Counted from the stretch's first letter, positions 1 to 15,173 are shown. The stretch is DNA of 64,000 nucleotides from Luscinia megarhynchos (GCA_034336665.1 JAPFBE010000002.1:14672906-14736905), one strand, 5' to 3'. A program made the numbers and translations. The notes: generated from the letters alone by a model not told the origin.

Positions 1-3000
1 GAACAATGTCACGTTCAGAGGGTCAGCAAGAGGCAAGCAATTGCTTTTGTGTATGATCCCAGAAAATGGAAAACTTCCACTGTTCCTGGGTATCTATTCA
101 TAGATAGGACAAGTTCTCAAAGTATGCCATTAAGTTTGATAACTCAGCCAAAAGAATCAGACTTGTGCAACTCAGGACCATCCATCCATTTCAGCGCTGG
201 TAGTATCTGCTCAGATGCATGAGGATTCAATTATTTACAGTGAAGGACTGAAACCAGTAAAAGACCAAGAGTGAACATTCCTTAAATTCCCCTGTTTAAA
301 AGGCTTAATTTTAAAGCCATACCATTTCACGGAAGGCAAAGAAGGAGCAAAAATGAAAGATACAAAAAGCTAGATATAGACCTAGAAATTGTAAACATGT
401 GTCCCCAGAGTTAAATAGAGGCAAGACTCTGCAAATGTGAAAACATAAAAAACAAAATCAAAAGCAAGGTAGCTATAGGGACATTTCAGAATCTTGTTTC
501 CCCTCCATCTGTCTCATCCTATTACAATAAAATGGAAGACTTAAGTAGTTAAACTTAATTGCCTTTCACTCGAGGTGCCCAAGCCTCAAATCTTTCTGTT
601 CCTTAGAGAATGGTTATCATATGTAAGAGTCCTGGTCAATTCTTGCCACAAACAACACAGAATATCCAAAGCTGCAAGGCTCTCCTCCCATAGCCCGGAT
701 GGGAAAGAAACTAGCAAAAACAGAGTATTAACTAGAAATCTATCAGGATAATTATAGCTCATAGCAAAATAAGGAGGAAAACCCTTGATATCTGAATATA
801 AACCTGGTATTTTAATTCCATTTTAGCTTTATTAGGAAAGAATTAAGCAATTCTTCCCCAACTGTTTTCTGGTATGACAAAATAAGAGTTGTCTGTGCTA
901 CAAGGTTTAAATACTGAAGTTTTGGACCACAGAAATGTTAAAGTAATCGAACTCCATGTGGCTGGAATTAATTTCTATCGCAATGTCATTTTACTCTTGC
1001 TCAGAAGAAACATACAGGATTACATGCTCAAAATGACAGCTCAACATCAACAGCAGCTACGTCACTGAATGTATGAGCTTTGTCAACCATGAGCTGTAAA
1101 GACCTCCACTGCACATTATTCATACATCTGGAAGGCAATATGAAGAACAGGAAAAAGGAGTTTTATTTTGACAGCCATCAGAACTCACCATGATAAAGAG
1201 GATCCCTAGACTTGTTAAAAAAAAAAAAAATCAGTTTGACATACTATTTGTTAAAGTGAGTAAATTTCAAAAAATGGAGAACGATGAGATGGAGTCAACA
1301 GACTGCTCCAAATATTGTGTGCTCTAAGAAGAGGGAACAGCAAAAGTCAGGAAATTAAAGTTTGGATATAAACAATTTTAAGCTCCTGATAAAAGGACTG
1401 AAAAACTGCAATTTTAACAGCAGCATCTTAGATGCATGAATAGGGATGACAAAAAAATCTGCATATCAAATGTGACACAATGATTTCACCTTGAAGGCAA
1501 AAGCAAGAAAAAACATCTCTTTATTTCACAGGTCAGTTTCTCAAGGAATATTTTGATAATGCTTTTAAAACATATCAGGCCTTGTTTGGGAGAGACCTCT
1601 GATTCAAAAGGCAGAAAACATATTTTGTAAATAGAAGTGCTGAAAATGGTCATACGACCTGTTTCCCAGAGCTTGAATGAAACTAATCCTGTTAAAGCTT
1701 AGAAATATGCATGACTCAGTAGCTGAAGCCACGTGCATATTTGCCCTTGCAAAGTTGCTGCCACCTTTCATTGTCCAAAAGTGCTGTGTTGCTGATCTCT
1801 GAACAGCCTCTAGTGCTTTAGCTTTCTTTCCAGAAATGAACTCAAAACATTGCATCCTGAACTTTTTTAAAAAAGGGACTTTTACAAACAATTTTAAAAA
1901 TCTATCATGTATATAGTTTCTACTTGGATAAATTAAAACTCCACAGCATATTTTATCACCATTGTGCAATTCTACTACTTTTAAAACTTTTTTTTTCCCT
2001 ACTCTCTCACTGCTGATTACCTACCCCATTATCTGCTCCACTCTTCCATCTTCTAATGAGATTAACAGTATTCTCTAACCATTTACTATACAATCCTGGC
2101 TACTCTGGAACTAAAGGAATGTTAATTCGAAAAAGAAAAAAAATAAATTAAAAATGGTACCGTGTGCCTAGAAGGATGATGGAACGACTTGAAATCTCAG
2201 TGTAGTCCTAAATGCACTAGGTTTCAAGTATCAGGAGCAAATAACCACATACGTGCTATCTAATTTCCAGTTTCTCAGCTGTAAAATGAAAATGATACCT
2301 TTCTAAATAATGTAAGAGCACAACCCATCAAATACTAAAATCAGAACCACATACAAATATAAACTAAAATAAACTTTAGTATTGCAAGAAATTGCCAAGA
2401 TTCAGAACAGGCCACTTTTTTTAGCATCTTTATGAGTCTCAGCCAAGACAGGACAGCACAGAGCATAAGCCTGTTCCTACAAGCAGTTCTCCCAAGACTG
2501 CTTGGGACTGCTGAAATTGGTGCACGCTAGGAAGAAACTTGCAAGCTATTCCATATGGCATACAAATGTTCCCATTCATAAATCCACCATCTTTTATAGT
2601 AAAGACCTCTGAAAGATAAAGTACTAAAACAAGATAAGGAACTGGACAACCTTCTGTCCTCACACTTCAGGTACACAACTGCCAGCACTGCAGCAGAGTT
2701 GACAGAGACATCATGCACTCATTCCCTGCCTACTTCAGAGAGAGATGTTTAACACAAAAAAGCAGGAAAGCTTCTAACCTTCACTTTCTCAGCATCACAG
2801 ATTATTAAATAATAATCAATTTCAATTACTCTGTAATAGAAAACCCTTGTGGTTAAAAGAAGAGAGGCTGGAAAGGTTTGTCCTGCTCCTGCACACTGTG
2901 GGTGCAGCAAACAACAAAGGAGAATGTCTGGCCCTGTAAAAATAAGTCTTCAAGCCAAATGAAGAATAGTAAAATCTATTTCTCACAATGAAATCGAGTA

Positions 3001-6000
3001 CAATCTGCAATAGTACCATGAAAATGGCAGAAAAAAAATTCTAAAACGTTGACAAATACAAAAATAATTAATAATTTCTTAAAGTAGTATTATATTCTTA
3101 TTTCATGCTCCCTAAAGGTATTAACATTATCAAGCAAGAGAGTTAGTGGAGTCTCAACCCTTTTCAATGCTGCAAACTGGCATATATACATTCCTTGTTA
3201 GGGTCCCTTCTGGATGACAACTGCTATCTTCAAAGAATATAATTAAAAGATCAATGAATTACCACTTTGAACCTTAGAACACACAGTGAGAAGTTATAAA
3301 TTAAACCAGAAACAATTCCAATTCCTTGGCTGTATTGAAGATTTCACTTCAATATTAAAATAAATAAATACTAGGTATATACAAGGGCACTTAAAATATT
3401 TTAAAGGTTTCAGACATTTGAAGATTTCCCAAATTTACAGACTACACCTGTGTAGCTATTTGTACTTACACATCCATGAACTCCAGGGACATGAAGTTTT
3501 AAAACAGATCTGAGAAGTCTGTGAAGCTATCCACCAGACTTGTGAGTCACACCTGCACTCTCAGGGTCAGTGCCAACATAAAATTTGCATTTTTTTCTGT
3601 ATTCACTATGCAATTGATGCGATGCATCACAGAGTTCAAGTTTCCAGTGCTGGGCTATTTTGAATTTCAGACTGGACTACTCAGTTTCTTAATTCCAGTA
3701 AAACTTACTTTCTGACCTGGGCAAGGCATAAGAACTCATCACTGGTGAACATGAGAGCTGCACCTAGACACTGAAAAAAGTGCATACAACTCTCTTTTAA
3801 CCCTTCTAGCAAAGACATTGAAGGAAGTTTTTGTGGTACTTTAATTCCTGCATATTCAGATAGCATGATCTCGTATCTTTATGAAATATTTTTATGCAAG
3901 ACATTTACCATCCTTATACCCTGGAAGCTATTACTTTTTAGCATATGGTATTCAAATTCACAAATAGCAAGTTACTATTATAAAAAATGGCATTTCGCGT
4001 TTTTCCATTGGAACAGATTTTAATGTACAATGATTTCAAGTGCAAATGCATTAAAAGATGCAAGTGTATAGGAAGGTATTTTGAACAGTTATTCTTTCCT
4101 AGAGCCTGCACTGGGTATTTCATGAACAGAATGTTAAGGAAGACATTTCACTCTGGAAAGTTATGCAAAGATAAATTAGTTGAGGATGCAATCTATACGT
4201 GCAATATTAAAATGTAAAGAAATGTATTAACATGTTTCAGTTGGAACCAACTTTTCCTGGCATCTTTAGCTTTTTAGATTACAGTGTTAGGCTGTTAACT
4301 TAGGATACACTGCTTGCCCTTGCTGCTGCCTTTTCCTTCCTCTGTGACAGGATTCCTATGGACATCCTCTGAGTTCTCAGTGTGCTTCATCAACTGGAAA
4401 TAAAGCCAACGAAATGACAGATTATTTTTGCCAAAATCTAGTGAGCGCTGGAAGCAGCTCAAAACAGAAAACTCAAGTAGGAGCCCCAAGCTAGACTGGG
4501 CAAAGCTGCCCTAGAACCAAAACATCTGCCATTATGTAATGAATCCTTCACAAATAGGAATCTCCTACTCTCCCTGTTTCCTGCTGATGAAAGATATGCC
4601 AGACACTTAACGTAAGGTCCAAAAGGCCTGAAAAAGACTGACTGAAGCCAATATAATGAATACCTCAACTTCACAATCCAGGTCAACAAAAAAAATTCCA
4701 AGAGCTGAGAACTTAGTAAGTCAGAAACCCAAGAACATTTCCTCTAAGCATGTATTTTCAATCAATTGTGCACCTGGATATTTTAATAGTTTAATCCAAG
4801 TTTCCTGGGAAATGTCAGGCAAAACAGTGAAATTTGTTGACAGAATCAAAACACTGAATCTATTGTTTGTTTTAAACCTCCTTGTTGACATCCTGTAGAA
4901 AGGAATTAGGCTTGCTTGACAAGACCATTCTTGAATTTTTCTTAGCTATTACTCCCCTTCTCTTCTGTAGGCATAAGCTTGTCCACCAGTTCACTGTACA
5001 AAAACCCACACAAATTAGGCTGACAAATGTTTCATATCCATTTTCCCCGATTCATCCCTCAATGCTTATCTAGCCTTCTCTTGGCTACCAAGCAAGTCTT
5101 TCATAACCAGTATTGGAAATCTGTATGCCTCTGTATCCATTACAGAACCAGTTGCTTAGTTTGGTATAAATTTCAAGGTCAACACACAGCTAGCACATCA
5201 ACCTTCCATCAAAATAATTGTCTTTGTAAAATACTTACTGTCAAATAACATTAAAGTCTCTATTAAAAATAACAAGAGGCCTAAAGAGAAATTACTTTGG
5301 AAACCAATCTCCTGGCTTCCAGAAACTCACTTGAAACACCTGATCAATACAACAAAAAAACAGGATTCACTGCTCTCACAAGCACCAGGTACTACAAAGC
5401 AGCTGCCTTGCTCTGGATCAGAAGGAGCCTGGCATTATCTTCCATTTTGCATTGAGCTGCTCGATGTTGAAAGCTGTCAAATCAATCAACAAAGGGGTTG
5501 GTTTGGTAAGTTATAGAAAAAGTGACATTTTACATAATCTGTGTTGCTTATCTGTTACAGTAACTGTTATTTTCCTTTTGCAGCATCACAAAGACGAGAT
5601 AGTAATGAACTGAAAAGGTGAAGGAATGCAGCTGATAGTAATTTCCATCCCTCCTTTCAATTTCAAGAGACAATTGATTGACATAAGTCAATGCACCTGA
5701 CTTCATTCTCATAAATACTAGTCACAAACCCACAGTCACATTCTATCCAAAGGAAGAGATAATAGCAATTCTCAAGCTGATCAAACTTTAGCATCAGTAG
5801 GTAGAGCAAGCCCCAGTTTAGGATTTACTGAAAATGTGACTCTGTTCCCTCTAAGTTCCAGAGATAAAGCAACAGTACATGATGGAGTTTCCAGACATTA
5901 CATCATATATTGGACAAATATTTGTATGTATCATCGAGTATCTCCAACAAGTTGAGCTACAAAAATTAAATTTGCATAATACTGTGAAAATTCCCTGGAA

Positions 6001-6380
6001 ACAGCCAGACAAAAATCCTACATGTAAGAGCCTGAAATACATGCCAAAAATATATCCATGCTAGAAAAGACATCAACTAGCTGGAAGACAAAGCCCTTAA
6101 CTACAAAAATTGAACACTAAGGGAAAGGCTTGAATCAGATAAGGGAATCTCTCAAACCTAGATCAGACAACAAAATATCTGTGCTCTCCCTACACCTAAG
6201 ACTCTCCCAAAGAAAACAGTAGCAAGAACAGGTAAAATGAAAAATACACAGCCTGCTGGGTCAATATAAAATGAACATTGTCAAATGTAGAAGGGCAAAA
6301 GTCCCTTCCTAGCTTCAGTTAATAGATAAATTACTGTAACTCTTACAAACATTTAAGTAGAAAATAAAAATAGAATTTAC
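1..6380 (-). other. DTNBP1: DTNBP1 intron 7 (partial)
   Basis: This is non-coding intronic DNA 3' of the microexon, running off the window. I looked by eye for the next dysbindin exon (a Glu/Gln-rich segment including an EEAFQQD-like stretch) and for later exons and did not see them. The longer open frames (for example 1604-1969, minus) have no dysbindin-like residues. It contains an A14 run at 1217-1230 and AT-rich sequence, and I see no recognisable transposable element. I cannot exclude a missed exon. Confidence 0.75.
1217..1230. repeat. A14 homopolymer
   Basis: This is an uninterrupted A run in intron 7. No element is recognisable next to it. Confidence 0.9.
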
Positions 6381-6403
6381 CTTTGAAGGTCTCCAGTTCC
6401 TTC
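6381..6403 (-). CDS. DTNBP1: DTNBP1 exon 7 (23-nt microexon)
   Basis: This tiny exon completes an arginine codon, encodes KELETFK and leaves one base (G) for the next codon. It is flanked by a pyrimidine-rich acceptor (CTGCTCTCCTTCAACAG) and the donor GTAAAT. The joined protein reads TKR-KELETFK, which is where mammalian dysbindin has NKRKELETFK. Its size fits what is known of the gene: exons 6 plus 7 total 133 + 23 = 156 nt, or 52 codons, which equals the in-frame 52-residue loss reported for the mouse sandy deletion of exons 6 and 7. Confidence 0.95.
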
Positions 6404-6537
6404 CTGTTGAAGGAGAGCAGAATTAAAAGATTAATTAGAAATAATTCCTGTAGTTCTAATGTGGTATTTTACATGCTTTAAGACTCATTAAAAGACAAAA
6501 ATCAAAGAATTTGACTCTCACCATATATAAGGGTAAT

Positions 6538-6588
6538 ATGTTTATCTAAATGTTTATCTAAAATATGTTTATCTACATGTTTATCTAA
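6538..6588. repeat. 12-bp tandem repeat, four units
   Basis: The unit ATGTTTATCTAA occurs at 6538-6549, 6550-6561, 6565-6576 (last base C) and 6577-6588, with a 3-bp spacer after the second. It lies in intron 6, about 135 bp upstream of the acceptor of microexon 7. Confidence 0.92.
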
Positions 6589-9500
6589 AGCAAATAAAAT
6601 CAACCTGTTTATAAATTAGGCTACCACCTCTTAATAAAAATGTACAATTATAGAAATATTGCACATTTATATCTAGCTACATAGTTTCCAGGAACACAAC
6701 TTGTAAAATAATCAAGACTTCTTAAGACTTTAGTTATTAAAGCATCCTTTGCTTCAATTTTAGAGAGATTTGCCAATTTACAGCACAGTGAATAACAATT
6801 TGTGTCCCATTTTCATCAGTGCTATTCAAAAACATTTTGGCAACACTGAAGGAGAAAAATTTGACAACATCACTCACTCAGCTAAAACAGAGAGACAGAC
6901 AAAGAGACATGCAGTGACATTCCTCAGAGGGGAGGATTTTCAAGTATGGAATATGACAGACAGCCCATAGTACTCACATACTGGAAAGCTAAGAAATGAA
7001 GCAAAAGATAGTAATATCTTTTTTGCCTTCCTACCAGACCACTTTCCAATTTTAATAGTTATGCAATTGTGAATGCAAAGGCTACAAAACTAAGATAAAT
7101 ATTTTCTCTGTTTTAAAGAAATTGCAAAACACTCCAATTGTCATTACTGCATAGCAGTGATTTATTATGAATTTAAAGGATAAAGAAGAATCAATGTAAT
7201 AACTGAGATAAGGCAGAATCCTGGCCTTACAAAACACTCATTTACATCAAAAATTTTTTCAGTCTGTGCCTCGCAGAATGTCTAGTTAAATTCTGAATTT
7301 TGAAGCAAAAGTGACTGTCAGAAAAATAAAGACTAAATACACAGTTGCTCAGATAAATAATTCTATTCTCTATCCACAGACTAAAGTACTCTTCAGTCCC
7401 CTACCAGAGACACTGTTTCATAAGACAGATGCTATACCATAGTATCTCCTTCTACCCCTTAACAGATGATGCAATTCAGCATTTATTGTTGCATCAATAA
7501 CAGACAAAACTCACTCAAAGGTGAAACAATTTATTCTCTAAGCAGAACAAAGTATCCTGAAAGAAAAAGAATGCATTTACCTCCACATTTTCAGAGAATA
7601 TCCAACTTTTGTCACCAAATGCTAAATACAGGTTTTTGAAAAATGGGTGCTTTACCAGGAAATAAGCTAGAGTGTGATTCACAGTAAAGAATTCTATTAG
7701 TTGCAACTTCCTGTGAGTATCTATTTCCTTTCCTGCTTCTCCTCCATCTCTTTCCCAAGCTGGTTTCTCCCTTTTATCCGAGAGAAAAAAGCTACTTTAC
7801 AATACCTGTGATTTGCAGGCTCATATCCCAAAAAAGTTTTCCTACCCTGTATACTCTAAATAGAGTTACAAAATTCTTAAAAACTCTCACAAGTTGCTCT
7901 CCTTATTTTTTAATAATGGCACAGTAGTTGAGGAAACAACAATCACAGGAAATGCTTGTTTTCCATGGACTGAAACAAAACCATACTGGAGGAAACATCT
8001 TGTGAAAGTAAGAGGGGAAAAACTATGTTACTTGCACCTAAAATCAGGAGATTTTATGACACTTATCGACAAAAGGAAAGACAAAACAATTACTGCTATT
8101 GAAAGAGGTCAGTAAACAAGATGGTAATACAGCAACCAAGTGGCAATCACTCATTTTTTACTAAATCCCCAGAATTTTCCTTTTTAAAATCCATTAATAT
8201 TTTTAGGGTTGAGATGCACAACCCTTAAGATGTTGCCCCTATATCCATATACATAATTACCATTCATTAAGAAAGCTGGAAATTAATATCTGACAAAAAC
8301 TTTTTCCCCCTCTGAAAAATTAAAAGTATCTATGATTAGCATGCACTAAAAATGCAGATTTGAAATGTAAGGATCGGGACTTCATAGTATCCTCATACCA
8401 AATCAGACCCAAAGAATGAAGATTTTATGTTTCACATAGCATAAATTAATCGTATCTTGTAGTTACTCACAAGACTTTCAATAAAACTTCTATTACAAAT
8501 ACATACTGAAGTATATGCTTATTGAAACCACGTTCAGCATCAGCAGTATGGGAAGTTTTTTTATTTATTTATTAAATCAATTTATCCAAATAAAAACTTG
8601 GACGGTTGAAAATTTTAATCCTTAACCTCATTTATCAGCAGCTTTGGTAAGAACATGAGACTACACTGAGAAGTGGAAAGGAAACTGACTTGTGATGACT
8701 TTGGAAAAATAGATGACCTAAGAGTATATCAGTACATTTTCTAGTTGGTTAAGACCTGGCACACAGATGTACAGAGAAAAACATAACAGAGTATTACACT
8801 TCTCCCTTTACAAGTAAATAAATGTTTTTGTATTTACTGATAAACTGCCAGAAAGAAGATTCCTCCTATGTCTTCCCTAAGAGTCTAGAGACAAAAGGTC
8901 ATCTGCAGAATACACTGACCTCACAATAAGAATTGAACTGCATATTCAGAACACAATGTAAACAAACAGCAATTTGTGAGAGCAATTAAAATGAAAAGGA
9001 TTAAATTGAAATTGTTTTGGAGAAGTGGCCTTCAAAGCAAGGCTAAAAGACAAGAAAGAGGAAACATAAGGCAATTGAAAGCACTCCATAGGGAAATGCT
9101 CCTGGATGTTAAAGAGTTTTCATCCAAAAGAACATTCATGCACTTCACAGATAGATGAGATAACCCTTTCCACTACTATTAAGAAAGAAACCACACACCT
9201 GCCTTGCCTCTGGCATCACTACTCATGAAGCTCTTGAAGTCCAGTGTGGGTTGCTCAGCATCTGTCCAGGATTAAAGGAGTTCCCATGCTGAGTCTGAGA
9301 GCACTGACCAATACAATTACCTGGCATCTGAATATAGGCTCTTCAGCTACTAAATTTTAGGTTTCTGACAGCAAACCTGATTAGTTACTCCTATAAGAAT
9401 ACACTTTACTTTTTCATAGTTAACAGTAAGCTTTCATAAGAACAGACTGAATTAGGGGCACATTGTAATATAAATAGCTCTTTTCAAAGTTCAGCACCTC

Positions 9501-12500
9501 CAAGCAAGAAAAAAGGCTAATAACAGGCTAAAGTCTAACATTATCAGAGTATAAAGGCATGGAGACAGTTCAAAAGTAATCTCATTCTGTATGCAGAGCA
9601 ATTTACAAATCCCAGATTCTTTCCTGAGAGGCAAGAGGCTGTACAGGCTCCACTGACACTGACCTTCTATGAAAACTATCTGGCCACACATACAGGCAAT
9701 AGTGTTCATCCCTGTATTTCCAGTTTCTTGTTTTCATAAAATAGATGGTGGGGGGGAGGTGTTTAATTAGTCTGTGAAATTCTATAATCAAACTCAGTTA
9801 CCAGTTTTCAAGATACCTGGAATGTTCTAATGATGATGCTGTAAGTGGTCTCAACTTCTTCATTTACAGAAAAATTGAGATTCAGGGTTTGTGCTGAGAA
9901 AATATACTTGTGGAGACAACAGGTGAACAAACCATTTACAATGTAGGACTCTTCCCACAGGGTAACTGACATGACCAGTTAGAGTTACAATCTCCTTAAA
10001 AGGCAGATACAAATTCCCAATGACCTTCCCATTCCCCTTAAGCTTTTCACTGCATTGTTGGATTAACCTCGCTCTAGCCACTGAGCAGATGAGATGGACA
10101 CTAGGAAGGCTGTGCTGGTATCACTGAGAAACAAAAATAAATCTAGAAATCAGAATATGGGAGGACCAGCAGGATAACTATCCTGCTTTAAGTTACTGAG
10201 ATCAAAGGGAATTTAATTTGTTCAGCAACAGTAAGAAAAAAATTCTCGGTTTCTAATGTGTCTTGCAAAGGGCTGTAACACTAAGATCAATTTCCTAAGT
10301 GTAACTAAACATCAAGGAATCCATTTAAATACCAAGGAGACTACAGAAACACCACATTCCTTATAAAGATGCCACCAGCCAGAACTGATGGTTTCATATT
10401 TTATCTTCAAGAAGAGAATAGGCAGATAAGAAAGCAACAAAGTCCTAAATTCACGTCAGGAACAATTTTATAACACAAGCTCTAAAAGTGACAGTCAGTA
10501 AATCCCCACTACTAGACTCATATATAAACAAAAAACAATATCAAGACAGCATATGAATGCTAAAAATTGAGGATTAAATTTGAAAGATTTTACAGTTATA
10601 TGTGTTAATAAATATTGAGTTGTAAATACTATTTACAAAAAATACATTTGAAGAAAGTATAGATGCTTATCACCAAATTAATCTAAAAATATTTATGGCA
10701 CTCAACACGAACCCAGAAACAGAAATGCTGCATTTCCTTTGCTATGTCTGGTACAGGAAAGTTTTCAAAATTGTATATTAAAAACAAAATCCTTCCATAG
10801 CCTGACTCAAGCTTCATTAAGCTAAAAAGCCATGAGATCTCTCCTCTGGGACTTTCCTCTGGACGTCATCAGAGGTAAAAGCCAAAAAACTGAGAACTCA
10901 AAACCTATATCATTTGTATGGTGCACAGAAATAATTCAAATACTTTTTTTTTTGTACTTAGGATTAGCACTTTTATAAACCCTGACACAAAACTGTTTTC
11001 CCCATTCCTGAGATTGGTTGAGCACCTCTTGGATACTTAGGAGAGATACTTAGGTCAATTACTACTTTGAAATACACTTGAGACTGAAGCAATGAAAAGC
11101 CTTTAAATATTGAAAAATTAGTAGAACCCAACACTATTTCTAAACCACTGTAGGAATTGAACTGCAGGCATAGATTTCTATTCATCTGACGAAACACTGA
11201 AGACAGGTCAGGATTCTTCATCATCAAAAGTGACATTTTATCCACTAAAAGAGCAGAGAACTAAGGCATTTCAATTATATTGCAATAGAGATTTTTTTTT
11301 TTGCTTCCATACTCATGCAGATACAGAAGTAGCTGAAGTCTGTTTTCCAGCAAAACTTCTATGTTAACAGCAATCCAGAAGATGAAACTGATCCCAGCAA
11401 ATTTTTTCAATAGAAATTACAAACATTAACTGGTAATCAAGTTAATAAATGCAACCAAAAACAAGTACTACCCTAATATATTCAGCAGTTTCAGGGTTCA
11501 GTGAAAGCCTCAATAAATCTTAAGAACATGGGGAGCCAGCTTTCAGGCACTATCATTCAAAAGAAAAGTAAAAAATAAAGGAGATGACCACTAACCATTA
11601 GAACCACTTCAAACTGGAATCTGAAATGTGGAAAAAATGCTTAGCTCCCTCAAAGTTCATGCCTTCAGATGTAGGATTTTGCACAGGACACAGTTTTTAA
11701 TGCTTTTGCTTTCATCCTGTTGTTATCCAAAAAACCCAACAGTTTTTACATTTTTAAAATTTTTATCTTAGTATGCAATGTCATTGGATCACTAAAACAT
11801 ACATGTACAGTTTGCTTTTAAAATTTTAGGAAGTAAAGTTTAAAGCTAAAATTTGAGAATAGAAAATTAAGAGAAGCTACAATTTGAGAAAATAGAAAGA
11901 ATGTAAGAGAAGGTGAAGTATAAGAGAAAGTGCAAACAATCCACCATCAAAGGCCACCTCCACCATCAACTCCACCATTTTTTTCTCAAAAGGAGTTCCT
12001 GCAGACCTGTTTTTGGTAAGCAGCACACAAGAAACTGCAGACCTTTTCTTTTAACCTGGCCATCAATTTCCCCAGAAGCATTGAAGAGAAGAAAAATGAC
12101 AGTATTCAAAAACTGGCCAAGCTTTATACAGTAAGTGACATACAGTACAACCCTAATTCACAGAAACAAGTAAGTAAAAAGAGCTTGTGACTCCACGGGC
12201 AATCTTCACCTAAAATGCTGAATGCATGATTCCATGCAGCATGAATTCAATTGTGCCAGAGAAATTACAACTTGTATCCCTTCAGGCATCCTCAACACGT
12301 CCCTTTGACAGAAGAATGATAAATCTCCCTCACAGAAGCATTGTCAATGGTTGCATTTAGTATATTTTTAAAACTACTTTAAAATGAATTGGTTTCAAAT
12401 GTAAGTGGGAAGGAGTTATTAAAGATCTCAGGAAATAATTCATAGCAAAGAAACACAGAATTTATCAGGAGGCACAACATAGAGAATTAATTTCAGTGCA

Positions 12501-15173
12501 GTAATGACAAGCACCTAAGCCCTGTTCTTCTGCCACTAGCCACAGTGAATTAATTACACATATAAATAATGCATTTTTGAAGAGAAGGAGGGTACAAAAT
12601 GATGATAAGGCAGTACTAAACCATCTGTTCCTATTATTGGTACAGTAAGTCTGGACAAAGAATGCTTGGTATTAACAGCTTGACAGGATTTGCAGATTAT
12701 GCCCACTAACAAGCACCACATAAAGGTAGAGATAAATTATGCAGGACTGACATAATGTTTTAACATTTTCTAGCTAACGTTACTAAAAGGTGCTGTAGGA
12801 TACAGAGGATCCAACACAAACATTCAGTCTTTAACCACAGGTCACAAAAGCCAAAGAAAAAAAAGTCTTTTATTTGCCTATTTGAAAGAAAACAAGACTA
12901 TAGGGACAAGGTAAGCAGTAAATCTCTTTGTAACAATGACATTGTCTCTCTGTATCAAGCAAAGACCACAAGAGAAAGGGCAAAATTCAATCAACTTCAA
13001 AGTGACAAAGTATACCATACATTCACAATTTGAAAGTAAGAGAAAACACTGTCAAAACCCTTGCAATCTTCAAATCTGCTGTGTGTTCAGTCTTGCCCAA
13101 TGTTTCCAAATACTGGGAGCACTGATGGGAGTAAAATTCACTAATAATGAAGCAGCATACTCCTTTGGGCTTGGTGTATGCAGAATACTGTAATGCAAGA
13201 GTTCTTGCAAACAAAAGAAAGTTCAGAGCCTTCAAATTACAAAAAAAAGGAAGCAAAATTATCCATGAAACTCTTCCAAAGTTTGTGCAAGTCACTTCAA
13301 GATCAATAGGAATTTTCATTCCATGTGTCTGCCCAAAGAAGTGCAACAACTGATGGGTATAAAATTAATTCCAGCCAGTTATCACCATGAAAACACTTGC
13401 TGCTAATTTTGCTGTATTCAAACTCCTGAAACAGGATAGAAGACATCTTTGCAATGTGCATACAGAAACTTATACAATGCCTAATGAAAACTCAAAGCCA
13501 GTCACCCACTGCACATCTGCCATGAAAACTATCCTAAAGATAAAGGAAGTCCCACATCCAATCTTGCAAAAATGTTTATTTAGGTACTTAGTTACATAGA
13601 GGTATAGCAGCTTCAATCCATACCACTAGGAGACTGATGAAAAGAGTATGGCATGAAAAGTTACACTGATGAAAACTTAGATGAGAACAATGAAATATGT
13701 AGATGAGGTCTCAGAAATGATTCACAGTATACCTGATGTTAGAAGGAAAAATATACTTGCTCAAAACATTTGCTACAAAGGGGGATATACACTTTTTTAT
13801 ATATAAAAAGTCAATTTTATAAATTACATGTAAAGCTTGAAAGGGTTATGAAGGCAAAAATTAAATATATCACTGCCAGGTGGGAGGGAATCACCACTGA
13901 GGATGCTGTACAGTACAGAGTACTATTCCAGCCTATCACTCAAGGAATGTTATGGGATCTAAACAAGAGCTACAGATACGGAAGCTTTTTTTGTATTTAC
14001 TTTTCAGATGTTTATGTTGTTCAGGCCTAAGATAAGACACTGTATCTACATCCAGCAACCCTTACTGTTTCTTTTATTCCCAAAGCAATTAAAAAGAGGG
14101 ATAAAGTCTACAGAAGAAAACAACAGTAACTAAGACATTTTCTCACATGTATCTCTAATCTATACAATGCAGCTGCCATAAATTTTATGCACTTCTGAAT
14201 GAGAAAGTAAATCAAACATTCTCCTCCCCTCAGAAGCACTAAAGCACCATCAAGGCATGGTCATGCACTAAGACAATCTGTCCAACTCCTCACCTACTGC
14301 ACTAATTACAAAAGTATGGGGTTACACTTTATTTGACATCAAATAAACTTCTAAAATTCAAAATTAGGAATAAATACAAATTTTGAGAACTTATTTTCTC
14401 TTCAAGTAAAGCATTTGTTTAAACAACATCATGAAAGAAAAACAGCAGTCCCACTAAAGTTTGGATTTTAGATTTTTATATTTATTTTCCTTCTATGTCT
14501 GTTGTCAAAGCTGACAAATACTGAAAAACAGAGAGGGTTCTTAAAAAAGACATCCTAAAAAAATTATCATTCAGACAATTATGTTCTAAGTCAAATAACA
14601 TACAGTAAAACTTATCCACTCATTTCCAGTGACAAGGACCTTGTTATTCCCAATGTATTCCTACAAAATGCTGTATTTGGGCAGCTCCTTTCAACTGATA
14701 AAACAATCAGGAATTGCTATTTTTCAAAATGTGTGATTTCTCTGAAATGGATACAAATGGTACCAAGAGCTTCATTGGAAGTACAGCTTCAAGTCAGAAA
14801 CATTTATCTTACCACAAGGCTGCCATTCAGGGCACGTAAAAAGATGACAAGAAAGTGAGCTCCTGACAGTGCTGCCAGGACACTGTGCACTTGGGAGAGC
14901 AAGGATTGCCACGTAAGACTAAAGAGACACAAGGTTCACTGCAATCAGAATATCCTCAGGAGGAGAATGAAGGAAAGGGAAGAAGAATTGTGCTTGATTG
15001 AAAAAAGACAGGGAACAAAATGACATGGTTTAATGCTAACATACATTCAATCGATTGCAGAAACTAACCAAAGAAAACAAGGATGGAATCTAGACTTCAT
15101 ACAACAGTACTGGTATCCTGATCAATGGATTTAAACACAAAAGAGACTATAAAAATTCTAGAGATAAGCTCAC

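Noticed and set aside
1..6380. Possible DTNBP1 exons 8-10
   Set aside because: I looked for the expected coding segment following ETFK and for the C-terminal exons on the minus strand and found no match. They are more likely beyond the window, although a missed short exon cannot be excluded.
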